The notes under the pieces: generated by a model
The model's input: the letters and a program-made list of their open reading frames with translations, nothing else
Told to the model about the DNA's origin: nothing
The model's database searches: none
Program-made: the position numbers and the translations under genes
Assembly (NCBI GenBank): GCA_964630265.1
Contig: CAZVRW010000013.1
Location: forward strand, 1-64,000
From: CAZBWP01 sp964630265
GTDB lineage: Bacteria; Pseudomonadota; Alphaproteobacteria; Rhodospirillales; Defluviicoccaceae
DNA length: 64,000 bases
Direction of reading: 5' to 3'
In this document: positions 16,147 through 24,714 of the stretch, piece after piece
How the letters are laid out: every line of letters begins with the position of its first letter
Numbering within the stretch: the stretch's first letter is position 1

Positions 16147-18099
16147 TCAGGCGGCGCGACGGCGGCGCGCGACGCCCAAGACCGCGAGGCCGAAGCCCAG
16201 CAGCGCAACGCTCGCCGGCACCGGCACCGATGCCAAGGAGTTGACGATGCGGCCCTCGCCACCTTCGGGATACTGCGGCGCCGTGATCTCCCCGTTCAGG
16301 TCGTTGACGATGTAGTCGAACAGGGTCGCCTGGTCGCTGATCCCCAACAAGGTGAACTCGGGATCGAACCAGGAGAAGTACTGGTCGCCGCCATTGGCCA
16401 GGAAGTTCAGCGTCGCGATATTGAGCATCCGGTCGCCGACGATCCGTCCATTCTCGATGAGCACGGTGCCGTCGTCCAGGGTTACCTCAAGGACGCGCGA
16501 GCCCTCCTGGACGATGTTGCCGTCCACGTCGATTGCCATCGCCTGCCCGTTCGAGGTGAAGACGAAGTTGAAGCCGGCCACCTGGGCGAACCGGCCAGTG
16601 CCGCCGCCACCGATGTCCGAGGTCGTCCCCGGCAGGACCCGTGAGACGGCGTTCTCGAGCAAGCGCTTGAAGTCCAGGACCGAAACATCGGTCACGACCG
16701 TCAGGATGTTGCCGAAAGGCAGGATGTCGAAGGTGTTCAGCTCCGAGATGTCGGAGCCGGCGGGGATCTCCAGATCGTTGCGGATGCCGCCACCGTTCTG
16801 CATCGCGACATCGATGGCGCCGAGAACGCCGAACTCGGCGGCCCGTTGGTTGGCGACCGACAGAAACGCGTCGGCGACCAGATTGCCCTGGTTGCTCTCC
16901 TGCGAACGGACGGTGTTGCGCCGGCCGTCCAGAGCCACCTCGGTCGTCGCGATGATGTTGTTGTCGAGGTTGGCGACGAACGCTGCCACCGGGTCGACCA
17001 CGTCCGTCTGGACATTGGCGTCCGGCGTGAAGCTGAAATCGCCGACCTCGGCCGACGACGAGCCCGGCTCGACGATGCGCACCGGGCCGCTGTCGGTGAC
17101 CACCGCGTCCGCCCGAACGGCGCCGGTCACCGGATCGACCAATTCGCCATCGGTGTCAAAATCCAGGATGAGCTGGCCGACATATTTGTAATTCCCGGCT
17201 GTGGTGACGATCGGCACCTCGCGGTTATCGGCGTCGCGCACGAACTGCGGATAAGGACCGGAGACGGTGTCTCCAGGAACGAGAAGGTCCCCTGGGTTGG
17301 CGAAGGCCTCGCTGCCGCCGCCGGCGATCGCCACGTCGAGGCCGGTCAATTGCCCGATCAGTGCCTCATCTTCGCTGACGCTCTGCAGATGGCTGATCAG
17401 GATGATGCGCTCGACACCCTGGTTGTTGATCAGATCATCGATCTCAGCTTGCACGGCCGTCAGCACGTCCTGGTCGACGCCGACGCCGCCGGGACTGGAG
17501 ATGAATGGCAGATTGGGGGTGGTGGCGCCGACGATGCCATAGGTCTCGCCGCTCGGCCCGGTGGTCACGATGCTTTTGAACAGCCGCGTGCCGACCAGCG
17601 CCTGCAGGTCGGCCTCGCCCGAAAAGTCCAGGTTGGCGCTGAGATAGGGGATCGGCTGGCCGCTGTTGAAGGTGGTGCCGGTGACGCCGTTGCCGATGAA
17701 ATCCGCAAGCACGGCCGGGCCGGCGTCGAAGTCATGGTTGCCGATGACGAGCGCGTCGTACTGGATCGCGCTGATCAACTCGGCATCAAAATAGGTGCGG
17801 CTGCCGAGGTCGCCGGTGGCGAGGCTGGCATTGAATTCGGGGCCGGGGATGAAGTTGTCACCGGAGGACAGGGTCAAAGTGTCGAAGCCGTTGGCGACGG
17901 CATTGGCCCGGAGCGCCGCCAGGGCGCCGGCGAAGCGCGCGGCGCCGCCGAAGTCCTCGATGCCTTTGCCGGCATTGATCAGCTGGGATTCGCCGTCATT
18001 GTTGTGAAAAATGGAAACGGACTGCGCCGACGCACCACCAGCCGGCAGACTGGCGGCGAGCGCGGCGAGAGCGACACCGGCGTAGAGATTTCTGGTCAT
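16147..18099 (-). CDS. Surface 5'-nucleotidase/metallophosphatase with PEP-CTERM-like anchor
   Basis: 650-residue exported enzyme expected to release phosphate from nucleotides or related esters. Signal peptide (about 1-25), N-terminal calcineurin-like metallophosphatase domain (about 28-330) with SSGDNF, GNHDFD and ISHLQS metal-site blocks, then the 5'-nucleotidase C-terminal domain (about 360-600; NGGGIRNDL, FDILPFGN, FLANGGDQY). The first metal motif reads FHNNDGES rather than the usual ND.H, a variant in this subgroup. The last 26 residues form a sorting signal of the PEP-CTERM/VPxPA type: VPVPAS, a hydrophobic helix, then ARRRRAA. Exosortase would process this, but none is encoded in the window. 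The start has a strong GGAAAG site. Confidence 0.88.
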   Translation of the reverse strand: MTRNLYAGVALAALAASLPAGGASAQSVSIFHNNDGESQLINAGKGIEDFGGAARFAGALAALRANAVANGFDTLTLSSGDNFIPGPEFNASLATGDLGSRTYFDAELISAIQYDALVIGNHDFDAGPAVLADFIGNGVTGTTFNSGQPIPYLSANLDFSGEADLQALVGTRLFKSIVTTGPSGETYGIVGATTPNLPFISSPGGVGVDQDVLTAVQAEIDDLINNQGVERIILISHLQSVSEDEALIGQLTGLDVAIAGGGSEAFANPGDLLVPGDTVSGPYPQFVRDADNREVPIVTTAGNYKYVGQLILDFDTDGELVDPVTGAVRADAVVTDSGPVRIVEPGSSSAEVGDFSFTPDANVQTDVVDPVAAFVANLDNNIIATTEVALDGRRNTVRSQESNQGNLVADAFLSVANQRAAEFGVLGAIDVAMQNGGGIRNDLEIPAGSDISELNTFDILPFGNILTVVTDVSVLDFKRLLENAVSRVLPGTTSDIGGGGTGRFAQVAGFNFVFTSNGQAMAIDVDGNIVQEGSRVLEVTLDDGTVLIENGRIVGDRMLNIATLNFLANGGDQYFSWFDPEFTLLGISDQATLFDYIVNDLNGEITAPQYPEGGEGRIVNSLASVPVPASVALLGFGLAVLGVARRRRAA

Positions 18100-18810
18100 T
18101 ATCTTTCCTTCCCTTCGTTAGGAGCAACCGACACCAGACACGGGCACGATGCCCGCGGGCCGACGCCGGCGGCCGGGTTCCGTCCGTCGGCAGATCGAGC
18201 CTGGGGAGCAACAGTCGGAACGTTGGACCGCTTCGGGGCTGAGTTCCGCAACGTTGGCACCGTTCCGCCCGCCGCGGGTTGGTCGGATGTGTTCCCGCAA
18301 GTCATGCGATTGAATTGCCGGAACACTTGATGGTTGAATCGCAGATTTTCTTCGCGCTGGGCGCGCACCGCACCGCGATGAAACAAAATTGCCAACAATC
18401 GGTCACAAGAATGCAAGCCACGAGTAGACATGGATTTTATTGCAACTTTCATGCCAAGGAACATAAGCCTCTGAAACGCCACAACTGTTGCAAAATTATT
18501 TCTGAAACAATGCGCGTTTCTGTAAAATTACTTTACACTCGTGATCTGCCCTCTGCCGGAGCGACGCCAGCAAGCGCCATGTTTTCAAAGCGCTAGCGAC
18601 GGGGCGGCCTGTTGGAAATTTTTACAAACCCCGGGAACTCGGGCGAGAATGCTGCTAGGGTTGGTTCGGGAGGCCGGCCGATGCGCCCGATCGGCCGGCA
18701 CGCGTCAGCCATGCCGACCGCGTCTCTTCCCGATTGACCGAACCGGCCGCCGTCGAACGCCCTTCGAGCCGCCCGGGACCAGGCAACCTGAGACCGAGTA
18801 TCATCGCACC
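18100..18810. other. Long divergent intergenic region with AT-rich core
   Basis: 711 bases between the 5'-nucleotidase and sat/cysC genes, which diverge. The stretch from about 18310 to 18545 is clearly richer in A+T than the rest of the window (for example GCAAAATTATTTCTGAAAC and TGTAAAATTACTTTACACTC) and probably holds the promoters for both genes. No operator could be assigned and the short open frames here are not convincing. Confidence 0.5.
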
Positions 18811-20520
18811 ATGACCAACCTGATCGCCCCCCATGGCGGGGCTTTGCGAGTTCTCTATCTGCCGCGCGACGAAGCGGCTGCCACCAAGCGCGCCGCCATT
18901 GCCCTGCCGTCGTGGACGTTGACCCGCCGCCAGCTGTGCGACGTCACGCTGCTCCTGAACGGCGGCTTCTCGCCACTGCAAGGCTTTCTCGAGCAGCCCG
19001 ACTACGACCGCGTGGTCGAGGCGATGCGGCTCGTGGACGGTACCCTCTGGCCGATTCCGGTCACCCTCGACGTCAGCGGCGCCGTGGCCGATCAGGTGGG
19101 CGTCGGTGACCGGCTGGCGCTCCGCGATCCCGAAGGCTGGCTGGTCGCGGTGCTTGACATCCGATCGAAATGGCGGCCGGACCGCATCCAGGAGGCGGAA
19201 AGCGTGTTCGAGACCCTCGACCGCGCCCACCCCGGTGTGCGCCACCTGCTCGACGACACCGGGGTGACCTATCTGGGCGGCCCGCTCACTGGGATCGACC
19301 GGCCCGTCGACTATGATTTCAAACATTTCCGCCACGACCCGGCGGAGCTGCGCCGGATCTTCAGCGACTGGGGCTGGTCCAGGATCGTCGCCTTTCAGAC
19401 CCGCAACCCCATGCACCGCGCGCACCAGGAGCTGACCTTTCGCGCGGCGCAACTGGCCGAGGCGAACCTGCTGCTGCATCCGGTGGTTGGCGTCACCCAG
19501 CCCGGCGACGTCGACTACTTCTCGCGGGTGCGCTGCTACGAGCACATCCTCAAGTTCTACCCCGAGCAGTCGACGCTGCTGAGCCTGCTGCCCCTAGCCA
19601 TGCGGATGGCCGGCCCGCGCGAGGCGGTGTGGCATGCGATCATCCGCAAGAATTACGGCTGCACCCACTTCGTCGTCGGCCGCGACCACGCCGGCCCGCG
19701 CGACGGCGCCGGCGAGGCCTTCTATCACCCCTATGCCGCCCAGGACCTCGTTCGCCAGCTGGAGCCCGAGCTCGGCGTCTCCATGGTCCCTTTTCGCGAG
19801 CTGGTATACGTCCAAGACCGTGGCCAGTACGTCCCCCGCGACGATGTCCAGCATGGAGAGGTGACGCTCACCCTCTCCGGCTCGGAATTGCGGCGACGGC
19901 TGCGTGAGGGGATCGACGTGCCCGAGTGGTTCTCGTTCCCGGAGGTCGTGGCCGAGCTCCGGCGCAGCTATCCGCCGCGCCACAAGCAGGGATTCGTCGT
20001 GCTGTTCACCGGCCTCTCCGGCTCCGGCAAGTCGACACTGGCCAACGCCCTGATGGTCAAGCTGCTGGAGCTGGGCGGCCGCTCGGTGACACTGCTGGAC
20101 GGCGACCTGGTGCGCCGGCATCTGTCGAGCGAACTCGGCTTCTCGCGCGAGCACCGCAATCTCAACGTGCTGCGCATCGGCTACGTGGCCAGCGAGATCG
20201 CCAAGGCCGGCGGCATCGCACTCTGCGCCCCCATCGCCCCCTATGCCGATATCCGCCGCCGTGTCCGGAGCATGGTCGAGCAGCACGGCGGCTTCGCCGA
20301 GATCCACGTGGCGACGCCCATCGACGTGTGCGAACGGCGCGACACCAAAGGCCTCTACGCCAAGGCACGCGCCGGCCTGCTCAAGCAGTTCACCGGCATC
20401 GACGATCCGTACGAGGCTCCGACCCACGCGGAACTGGTGATCAGCACCGAGGACCAGACGCCGGAGGCGGCGGCGCAGCGCATCCTGCTCAAGCTGGAAA
20501 GCCTGGGCTTCATCAAGTAG
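18811..20520 (+). CDS. sat/cysC: Bifunctional sulfate adenylyltransferase/APS kinase
   Basis: Activates sulfate in two steps: ATP sulfurylase makes adenylylsulfate and the kinase domain phosphorylates it to PAPS. 569 residues. The N-terminal PUA-like and sulfurylase domains (about 1-390) carry QTRNPMHRAHQ, GRDHAGP and SGSELRRRL. The C-terminal APS kinase (about 395-569) carries the P-loop GLSGSGKST and the LLDGD motif. The kinase P-loop is intact, so the kinase domain should be active rather than regulatory. The ATG at 18811 is the only start that fits the family N-terminus. It is followed on the same strand by the parvulin and argJ genes. Together with cysK at 56638 it supports assimilatory sulfur metabolism. 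Confidence 0.95.
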   Translation: MTNLIAPHGGALRVLYLPRDEAAATKRAAIALPSWTLTRRQLCDVTLLLNGGFSPLQGFLEQPDYDRVVEAMRLVDGTLWPIPVTLDVSGAVADQVGVGDRLALRDPEGWLVAVLDIRSKWRPDRIQEAESVFETLDRAHPGVRHLLDDTGVTYLGGPLTGIDRPVDYDFKHFRHDPAELRRIFSDWGWSRIVAFQTRNPMHRAHQELTFRAAQLAEANLLLHPVVGVTQPGDVDYFSRVRCYEHILKFYPEQSTLLSLLPLAMRMAGPREAVWHAIIRKNYGCTHFVVGRDHAGPRDGAGEAFYHPYAAQDLVRQLEPELGVSMVPFRELVYVQDRGQYVPRDDVQHGEVTLTLSGSELRRRLREGIDVPEWFSFPEVVAELRRSYPPRHKQGFVVLFTGLSGSGKSTLANALMVKLLELGGRSVTLLDGDLVRRHLSSELGFSREHRNLNVLRIGYVASEIAKAGGIALCAPIAPYADIRRRVRSMVEQHGGFAEIHVATPIDVCERRDTKGLYAKARAGLLKQFTGIDDPYEAPTHAELVISTEDQTPEAAAQRILLKLESLGFIK

Positions 20521-20660
20521 CGCCGTGGCACGCCTCGGAGCGCCGGCGTCGTCCCGCGCCTACGCCTCGGCCTTGTGCGGATCGGCGGATTGTGCATCAT
20601 CGCCTCACCCGCGCGGCGCCGCCGTCGGGCTCCGATCCTTGCACAGGGAAGACCGGTTCG

Positions 20661-21467
20661 ATGCTCGCCTCGATCGTCCGTGTGGTCGCCATCGCCGCCG
20701 TCGGTGCATGGCTGGCGCCTGCCGCGGCACTCGCCAGCGACCCGGTGGTCGCCCGGCTCAACGGCCAGGAAATCCGGCAATCGGACGTCCTTCGCGCCCG
20801 CGGCCGGCTACCCGCGTCGCTGCGCGACAAGCCGGCCGAGCAGATCGTGCCGATGCTCACCACCATCGTCATCAACAGCCGGCTGCTGGCCGACGAGGCA
20901 CGCAGCCAGGGCATCGCCTACGAGCCGCAGGTACGCCGCCAGATCGACTTGGTCACCGACCTGGTGCTGGAGCAGGAATTGCTGGATCGCTATTTGGCGA
21001 AGCAAATCACCGAGGCCGCGGTGCGCGCCCGCTACGAGAAGCTGGCGGCCGAGGTGGCGGGTACGGAGCAAATCCGCGCGCGCCACATTCTGCTGCGCAG
21101 CGAGGACCAAGCCCGCGACGTGATCCGAAGCCTCGGCGCCGGACGGCCCTTCGAACAGCTGGCGCGCGAGTCGTCGGTCGATCCCACCGCCGACACCGGT
21201 GGCGACCTGGGCTATTTCACCCACGGCGAAATGGCGGAGCCGTTCTCCGACGCGGCGTTCCGGCTGCAACCCGGCCAGTTCACGCGCAATCCGGTGCAGA
21301 CCGAGTTCGGTTGGCATGTCATCCTGGTGGAGGACCGTCGCCCGGCGGTGCCGCCGCCACTGAGCCAGGTGCGCGACCAGATCCGCAATCTCTTGACCGC
21401 CGAACTGCGCAAAGAGTATGTGGAATCGCTGCGCCAGAAGGCGACCGTCGAGCGCTTCGATCGCTGA
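20661..21467 (+). CDS. Parvulin-type peptidyl-prolyl isomerase, periplasmic
   Basis: 268-residue exported folding catalyst. Signal peptide (about 1-26), an N-terminal helical chaperone region (ARLNGQEIRQSDVLRA and following) and a rotamase domain at about 140-235 with IRARHILLRS, GGDLGYFTHGEM and TEFGWHVILVEDRR. This arrangement is like SurA/PpiD/PrsA proteins that help outer-membrane and periplasmic proteins fold. It sits 12 bases upstream of argJ, a pairing common in alphaproteobacteria. The start at 20661 has an AGGGAAGA ribosome site. Confidence 0.9.
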   Translation: MLASIVRVVAIAAVGAWLAPAAALASDPVVARLNGQEIRQSDVLRARGRLPASLRDKPAEQIVPMLTTIVINSRLLADEARSQGIAYEPQVRRQIDLVTDLVLEQELLDRYLAKQITEAAVRARYEKLAAEVAGTEQIRARHILLRSEDQARDVIRSLGAGRPFEQLARESSVDPTADTGGDLGYFTHGEMAEPFSDAAFRLQPGQFTRNPVQTEFGWHVILVEDRRPAVPPPLSQVRDQIRNLLTAELRKEYVESLRQKATVERFDR

Positions 21468-21479
21468 CACGTGACGGCA

Positions 21480-22721
21480 ATGACCGGCAGCAGCATCTCC
21501 CCCCTCGCGCCCGTCGGGTTTCCGACGATGCCGCAGGTGCCGGGCGTCGAAATCGCCACGCGGGCATGCGGCCTGCGCTATCGCGGCCGCGAGGACGTCT
21601 TGCTGATGCGCTTCGCCGCGGGCACCCGCGTCGGCGGCGTGCTCACCCGCTCGACCACGGCGGCCGCCCCGGTGGAGTGGTGCCGCCGCGGCCTCGCCGG
21701 CGGCGGGGCTCGGGCCCTGATCGTCAATGCCGGCAACGCCAACGCCTTCACCGGTGACGATGGCATGGGCGCCGTGGCGCGCGTCACCGCCGCCGTCGCC
21801 GCCGAGCTGGACGTTCCGGCCGACCAGGTGTTCATGGCGTCGACCGGCGTCATCGGCCAGCCGCTGCCCGACGCCAAGATCACGGCCCACCTGGCGGCGC
21901 TGCACGCCGACCTCACCGGCGACGGCGCCGCCTGGGAGCCGGCGGCACGGGCGATCATGACCACCGACACCTTCCCCAAGGGGGCGAGCGCCGGCGCGGT
22001 CATCGGCGACCGACCGGTGGTCCTCGCCGGCATCGCCAAGGGCTCGGGCATGATCGCGCCGGACATGGCGACCATGCTCGCCTTCATCGCCACCGACGCG
22101 GCCATCGCGCCGGCCGCCCTGCAGCGACTGATCGCCGATGCCGCCGACCGCACCTTCAACTGCACCACCGTCGACGGTGACACGTCCACCAGCGACACCC
22201 TGCTCGCCTTCGCCACCGGCGCCGCCGGCAATGCACCCGTCGAGGACCCGGCCGAACCGGCCCTGGCCGGCTTCCGCGCGGCGCTGGAGATGGTCTGCCG
22301 GGACTTGGCGCTGCAGGTGGTGCGCGATGGCGAAGGGGCGAGCCGCTTCGTCACCATCACCGTCACCGGCGCCGAGAACGACGCCGCCGCCCGGCGCATC
22401 GGCCTCACCATCGCCAACTCGCCGCTGGTGAAGACCGCCATCGCCGGCGCCGATGCCAACTGGGGGCGGATCGTCATGGCCGTCGGCAAGTCGGGCGAGC
22501 GGGTGGCGCGCGACCGCCTGATCATCGCCATCGGCGGCGTCGTCATCGCCCGCCTCGGCGGCGCCGTCCCCGGTTATGACGAGACCCCGGTCGCCCGCCA
22601 CATGCAGGGCCGCGAGATCGAGATCGCCGTCGACGTCGCCGTCGGCGGAGGCCGCGCCACGGTCTGGACCTGCGATCTCACCCACGGCTACATCGACATC
22701 AACGCCGATTATCGATCCTGA
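21480..22721 (+). CDS. argJ: Bifunctional ornithine acetyltransferase/N-acetylglutamate synthase
   Basis: Arginine biosynthesis enzyme that recycles acetyl groups from N-acetylornithine to glutamate. About 413 residues. Family motifs: STTAAAPV, NAGNANAFTG, MASTGVIGQPLP, TTDTFPK and KGSGMIAPDMATML. In the last, autocleavage between Ala and Thr creates the nucleophilic threonine of the beta chain. The C-terminal DLTHGYIDINADYRS is complete. A GTG at 21471 is an alternative start. It is the last gene of the sat/cysC-parvulin-argJ strand run and is followed by the unusual ATGTAGGAT repeat array. Confidence 0.95.
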   Translation: MTGSSISPLAPVGFPTMPQVPGVEIATRACGLRYRGREDVLLMRFAAGTRVGGVLTRSTTAAAPVEWCRRGLAGGGARALIVNAGNANAFTGDDGMGAVARVTAAVAAELDVPADQVFMASTGVIGQPLPDAKITAHLAALHADLTGDGAAWEPAARAIMTTDTFPKGASAGAVIGDRPVVLAGIAKGSGMIAPDMATMLAFIATDAAIAPAALQRLIADAADRTFNCTTVDGDTSTSDTLLAFATGAAGNAPVEDPAEPALAGFRAALEMVCRDLALQVVRDGEGASRFVTITVTGAENDAAARRIGLTIANSPLVKTAIAGADANWGRIVMAVGKSGERVARDRLIIAIGGVVIARLGGAVPGYDETPVARHMQGREIEIAVDVAVGGGRATVWTCDLTHGYIDINADYRS

Positions 22722-22740
22722 GTGCCGCCGGCGATGGCGG

Positions 22741-22868
22741 AATGTAGGATTATGTAGGATAATGTAGGATTTTGTATGCCAGAGCGGTCCGGAATGTATG
22801 CCAAATCCTGCCGCGATGTCGGTCGAATGTAGGATGAATGTCGGATCGATGTAGGGCAGATGTAGGAT
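22741..22868. repeat. Array of about nine ATGTAGGAT repeats at 10-11 bp spacing
   Basis: Exact or near copies of (A)ATGTAGGAT begin at 22741, 22751, 22761, 22826 and 22859, with degenerate copies at about 22772 (TTGTATGCC), 22793 (AATGTATGCC), 22815 (GATGTCGGT), 22837 (AATGTCGGAT) and 22848 (GATGTAGGGC). The first three are spaced exactly 10 bp and the last four 11 bp, that is, about one DNA turn. Because the spacing is not a multiple of three this is not coding. It sits between the 3' ends of convergent argJ and the rpfF-like gene. Confidence 0.8.
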
Positions 22869-23156
22869 TTTTCCGGCGGCATCGTGCGGTCGCGGCCGGA
22901 CTTGCGACCAAGCCCGAGGCTGGGCAACCGCAGCGACCCCCCCTCGGAGAGACCAGGAGAGACCGCGGCGACCAGCCCCGTCGACCCGACTGACGGCAAC
23001 CGCTTTCGCCGCCCGGCAGCACGGCTTGGCAGCACGGTCCGGCAGGATTGTGATGCGGTGCGACCTCGCGCGCCTCACCGACATCGAACTGGGCGCCACG
23101 CGTGGCGCACCACGCGTGGGCAACTGAACGCGTCGGCGGACGCATTCGGGCGGGGC
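22869..23156. other. Intergenic tail with paired CCACGCGTGG palindromes
   Basis: Non-coding stretch between the repeat array and the 3' end of the rpfF-like gene. Two identical 10-bp palindromes, CCACGCGTGG, lie at 23096-23105 and 23110-23119 (14 bp apart). No gene is supported here. Confidence 0.5.
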
Positions 23157-24152
23157 TCATGCGGCGCGGCGCGACCAGCGTTTGTCCTGTGCCCGAGCCA
23201 AATGCTTCATGCGGCGCAGGTCGGACGGGGTCAGGCGTAGGGCAGCGTCGACCCAGATGTCGACGACGGCCAACAGCTCCTGCAGGGAGACCGGCTGCAG
23301 GTGGCGGCGGACACGTTGCATCGCCCGCCGCGCGTTCCACTGTCGCTCGGTCTCGTCGATGAACGCGGCGACCGCCTTCGGTCCGTCACCATCGTCGACG
23401 ACCCGGTCGACGACTCCAAGGTCCGCAAGCTCTGCGGCGCTATAGCGCTGCCCGCTCAGGATCAGGTTTTCAGCCTGTGTCGGATGCAGGCGCCGGCAGA
23501 GGAAGCTGTAGGCGCCCATGCCGGCGAACATGTTGAACAGGATTTCCGGCAAGCCGAAGGTTGCGCTCCGCTCCGCAATGATGACCTCCTGGGCAAGCGC
23601 CGCCTCGAAGCCGCCGCCGAGGGCATCGCCCTGCACCAGCGCGATGGTCATCAGCGGCAGGTTGAGCGCAACGCTGAAGCGATGCTGAATGTGAGCGCAG
23701 GCGTGGGCATAGGACTGCAGCCGTTCCCGCTCCCGTCGCTCGATCAGGTCGTGAAACAACGCCAGGTCGCCGCCCAGATTGAAGATGCCCGGCATCGCGG
23801 AATTCAGAACCAAATAGCGAATCGGACCATCGTCTTCGCCATAGCCGACGAAGGCGCCCTCGATCATCTCGAGCGTCGCCAGCATTTCATCGAGCAGGCC
23901 CTTGGTGAAGCTCGGTCGGCTGTTTGGCGCCATCGTCTGCCACACCGCTTTCCGCGCCGGGTCGAACGTCACGGCAAGCTGGCGGAACGTGTCGCACCCG
24001 GTCAGCCAACGCGGCTGATCGGTGGGCACCTCGGTGCCGGCGGAGGCGACGGTAAGCTCTTCGCGGGGCTGCGGGATCGGGATCAGGCAGGGTGGATGCG
24101 CCGATCGGGGGTGTCCGTGGGCGGCGGCGTCGGCGAAGCTCATGGTCTGCAT
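23157..24152 (-). CDS. rpfF: DSF synthase homologue (RpfF-like crotonase)
   Basis: 331-residue enoyl-CoA hydratase-fold protein that closely resembles RpfF, which makes cis-2-unsaturated fatty acid signals (diffusible signal factor) from acyl-ACP. Recognisable RpfF segments are FNLGGDLALFHDLI, IALVQGDALGGGFEAAL, GLPEILFNMFAGMGAYSFLC and VDIWVDAALRL. The two catalytic glutamates of the family, 20 residues apart, are both present (Glu183 in GGGFEAAL and Glu203 in GLPEILF with this start). I start at 24152 because GGAGAG lies just upstream; an ATG at 24212 would add 20 residues. It diverges from a REC-PAS-GGDEF-EAL gene 562 bases away. Assignment over an ordinary enoyl-CoA hydratase rests on the GGDLALF and GMGAYSF blocks. 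Confidence 0.85.
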   Translation of the reverse strand: MQTMSFADAAAHGHPRSAHPPCLIPIPQPREELTVASAGTEVPTDQPRWLTGCDTFRQLAVTFDPARKAVWQTMAPNSRPSFTKGLLDEMLATLEMIEGAFVGYGEDDGPIRYLVLNSAMPGIFNLGGDLALFHDLIERRERERLQSYAHACAHIQHRFSVALNLPLMTIALVQGDALGGGFEAALAQEVIIAERSATFGLPEILFNMFAGMGAYSFLCRRLHPTQAENLILSGQRYSAAELADLGVVDRVVDDGDGPKAVAAFIDETERQWNARRAMQRVRRHLQPVSLQELLAVVDIWVDAALRLTPSDLRRMKHLARAQDKRWSRRAA

Positions 24153-24714
24153 CGGGTCTCTCCAGCTGCGCCGCGGTAATTTTTTCGAACCGCAGTCGTC
24201 GGTGGTTTGCATGGTCGGCCCCGCCGGGGAAGAGATTTACCCCTTTGGGTTACGCCTTGTTTTTTATCCGCAATGTTGGGTTCGCGTGTTGCACCCATGA
24301 CGTGTTCGGGGCTACACAAAGCGTCGTTCACGATGGTGATCAGGCGAATGTGGGGACGGGGCGGGTCATCGTTCTCTGTGCTGCGTCGGTTGACCGAGCG
24401 GTGTGCTCGGCAGTCGATCCACCGCATCCGGGGAGGACGAACGCATCGGATCGTTACCGGGCGATATAACGGCGAAGTACCCCTGCGGAAGCCCCACTGG
24501 ACGGAACGGCGCTTCGGCGGCCGGCATTCGTCCGCGGCCGTTCAGATCATTTGTCGGCAAGGCTTGGAGGAGCACGAAACGCGAATCGTTATCGTCAGCG
24601 CCCGCATGGTCTCGGCATGGGACGCTGCACGATTGAGACAACCGTGAGCACCGTCACGATCGCAGCCGACGTCGTTTGAGACGCCTCGCACGTCGTGACG
24701 ATCGAGGTCAGACC
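24153..24714. other. Divergent intergenic region between rpfF-like and c-di-GMP genes
   Basis: 562 bases that must hold the promoters of both divergent genes. No gene, hairpin or known operator could be supported; short open frames in it lack ribosome sites and similarity. Confidence 0.45.

Noticed and set aside
18279..18596. 105-residue plus-strand open frame in the AT-rich intergenic region
   Set aside because: No ribosome site, atypical composition and no recognisable domain; more likely promoter DNA.
22741..22868. CRISPR array
   Set aside because: Units are only 9-11 bp and contiguous, with no 25-40 bp spacers and no cas genes.
24207..24647. 146-residue plus-strand open frame upstream of the c-di-GMP gene
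   Set aside because: Low-complexity Arg-rich product without domain or ribosome site; treated as intergenic.
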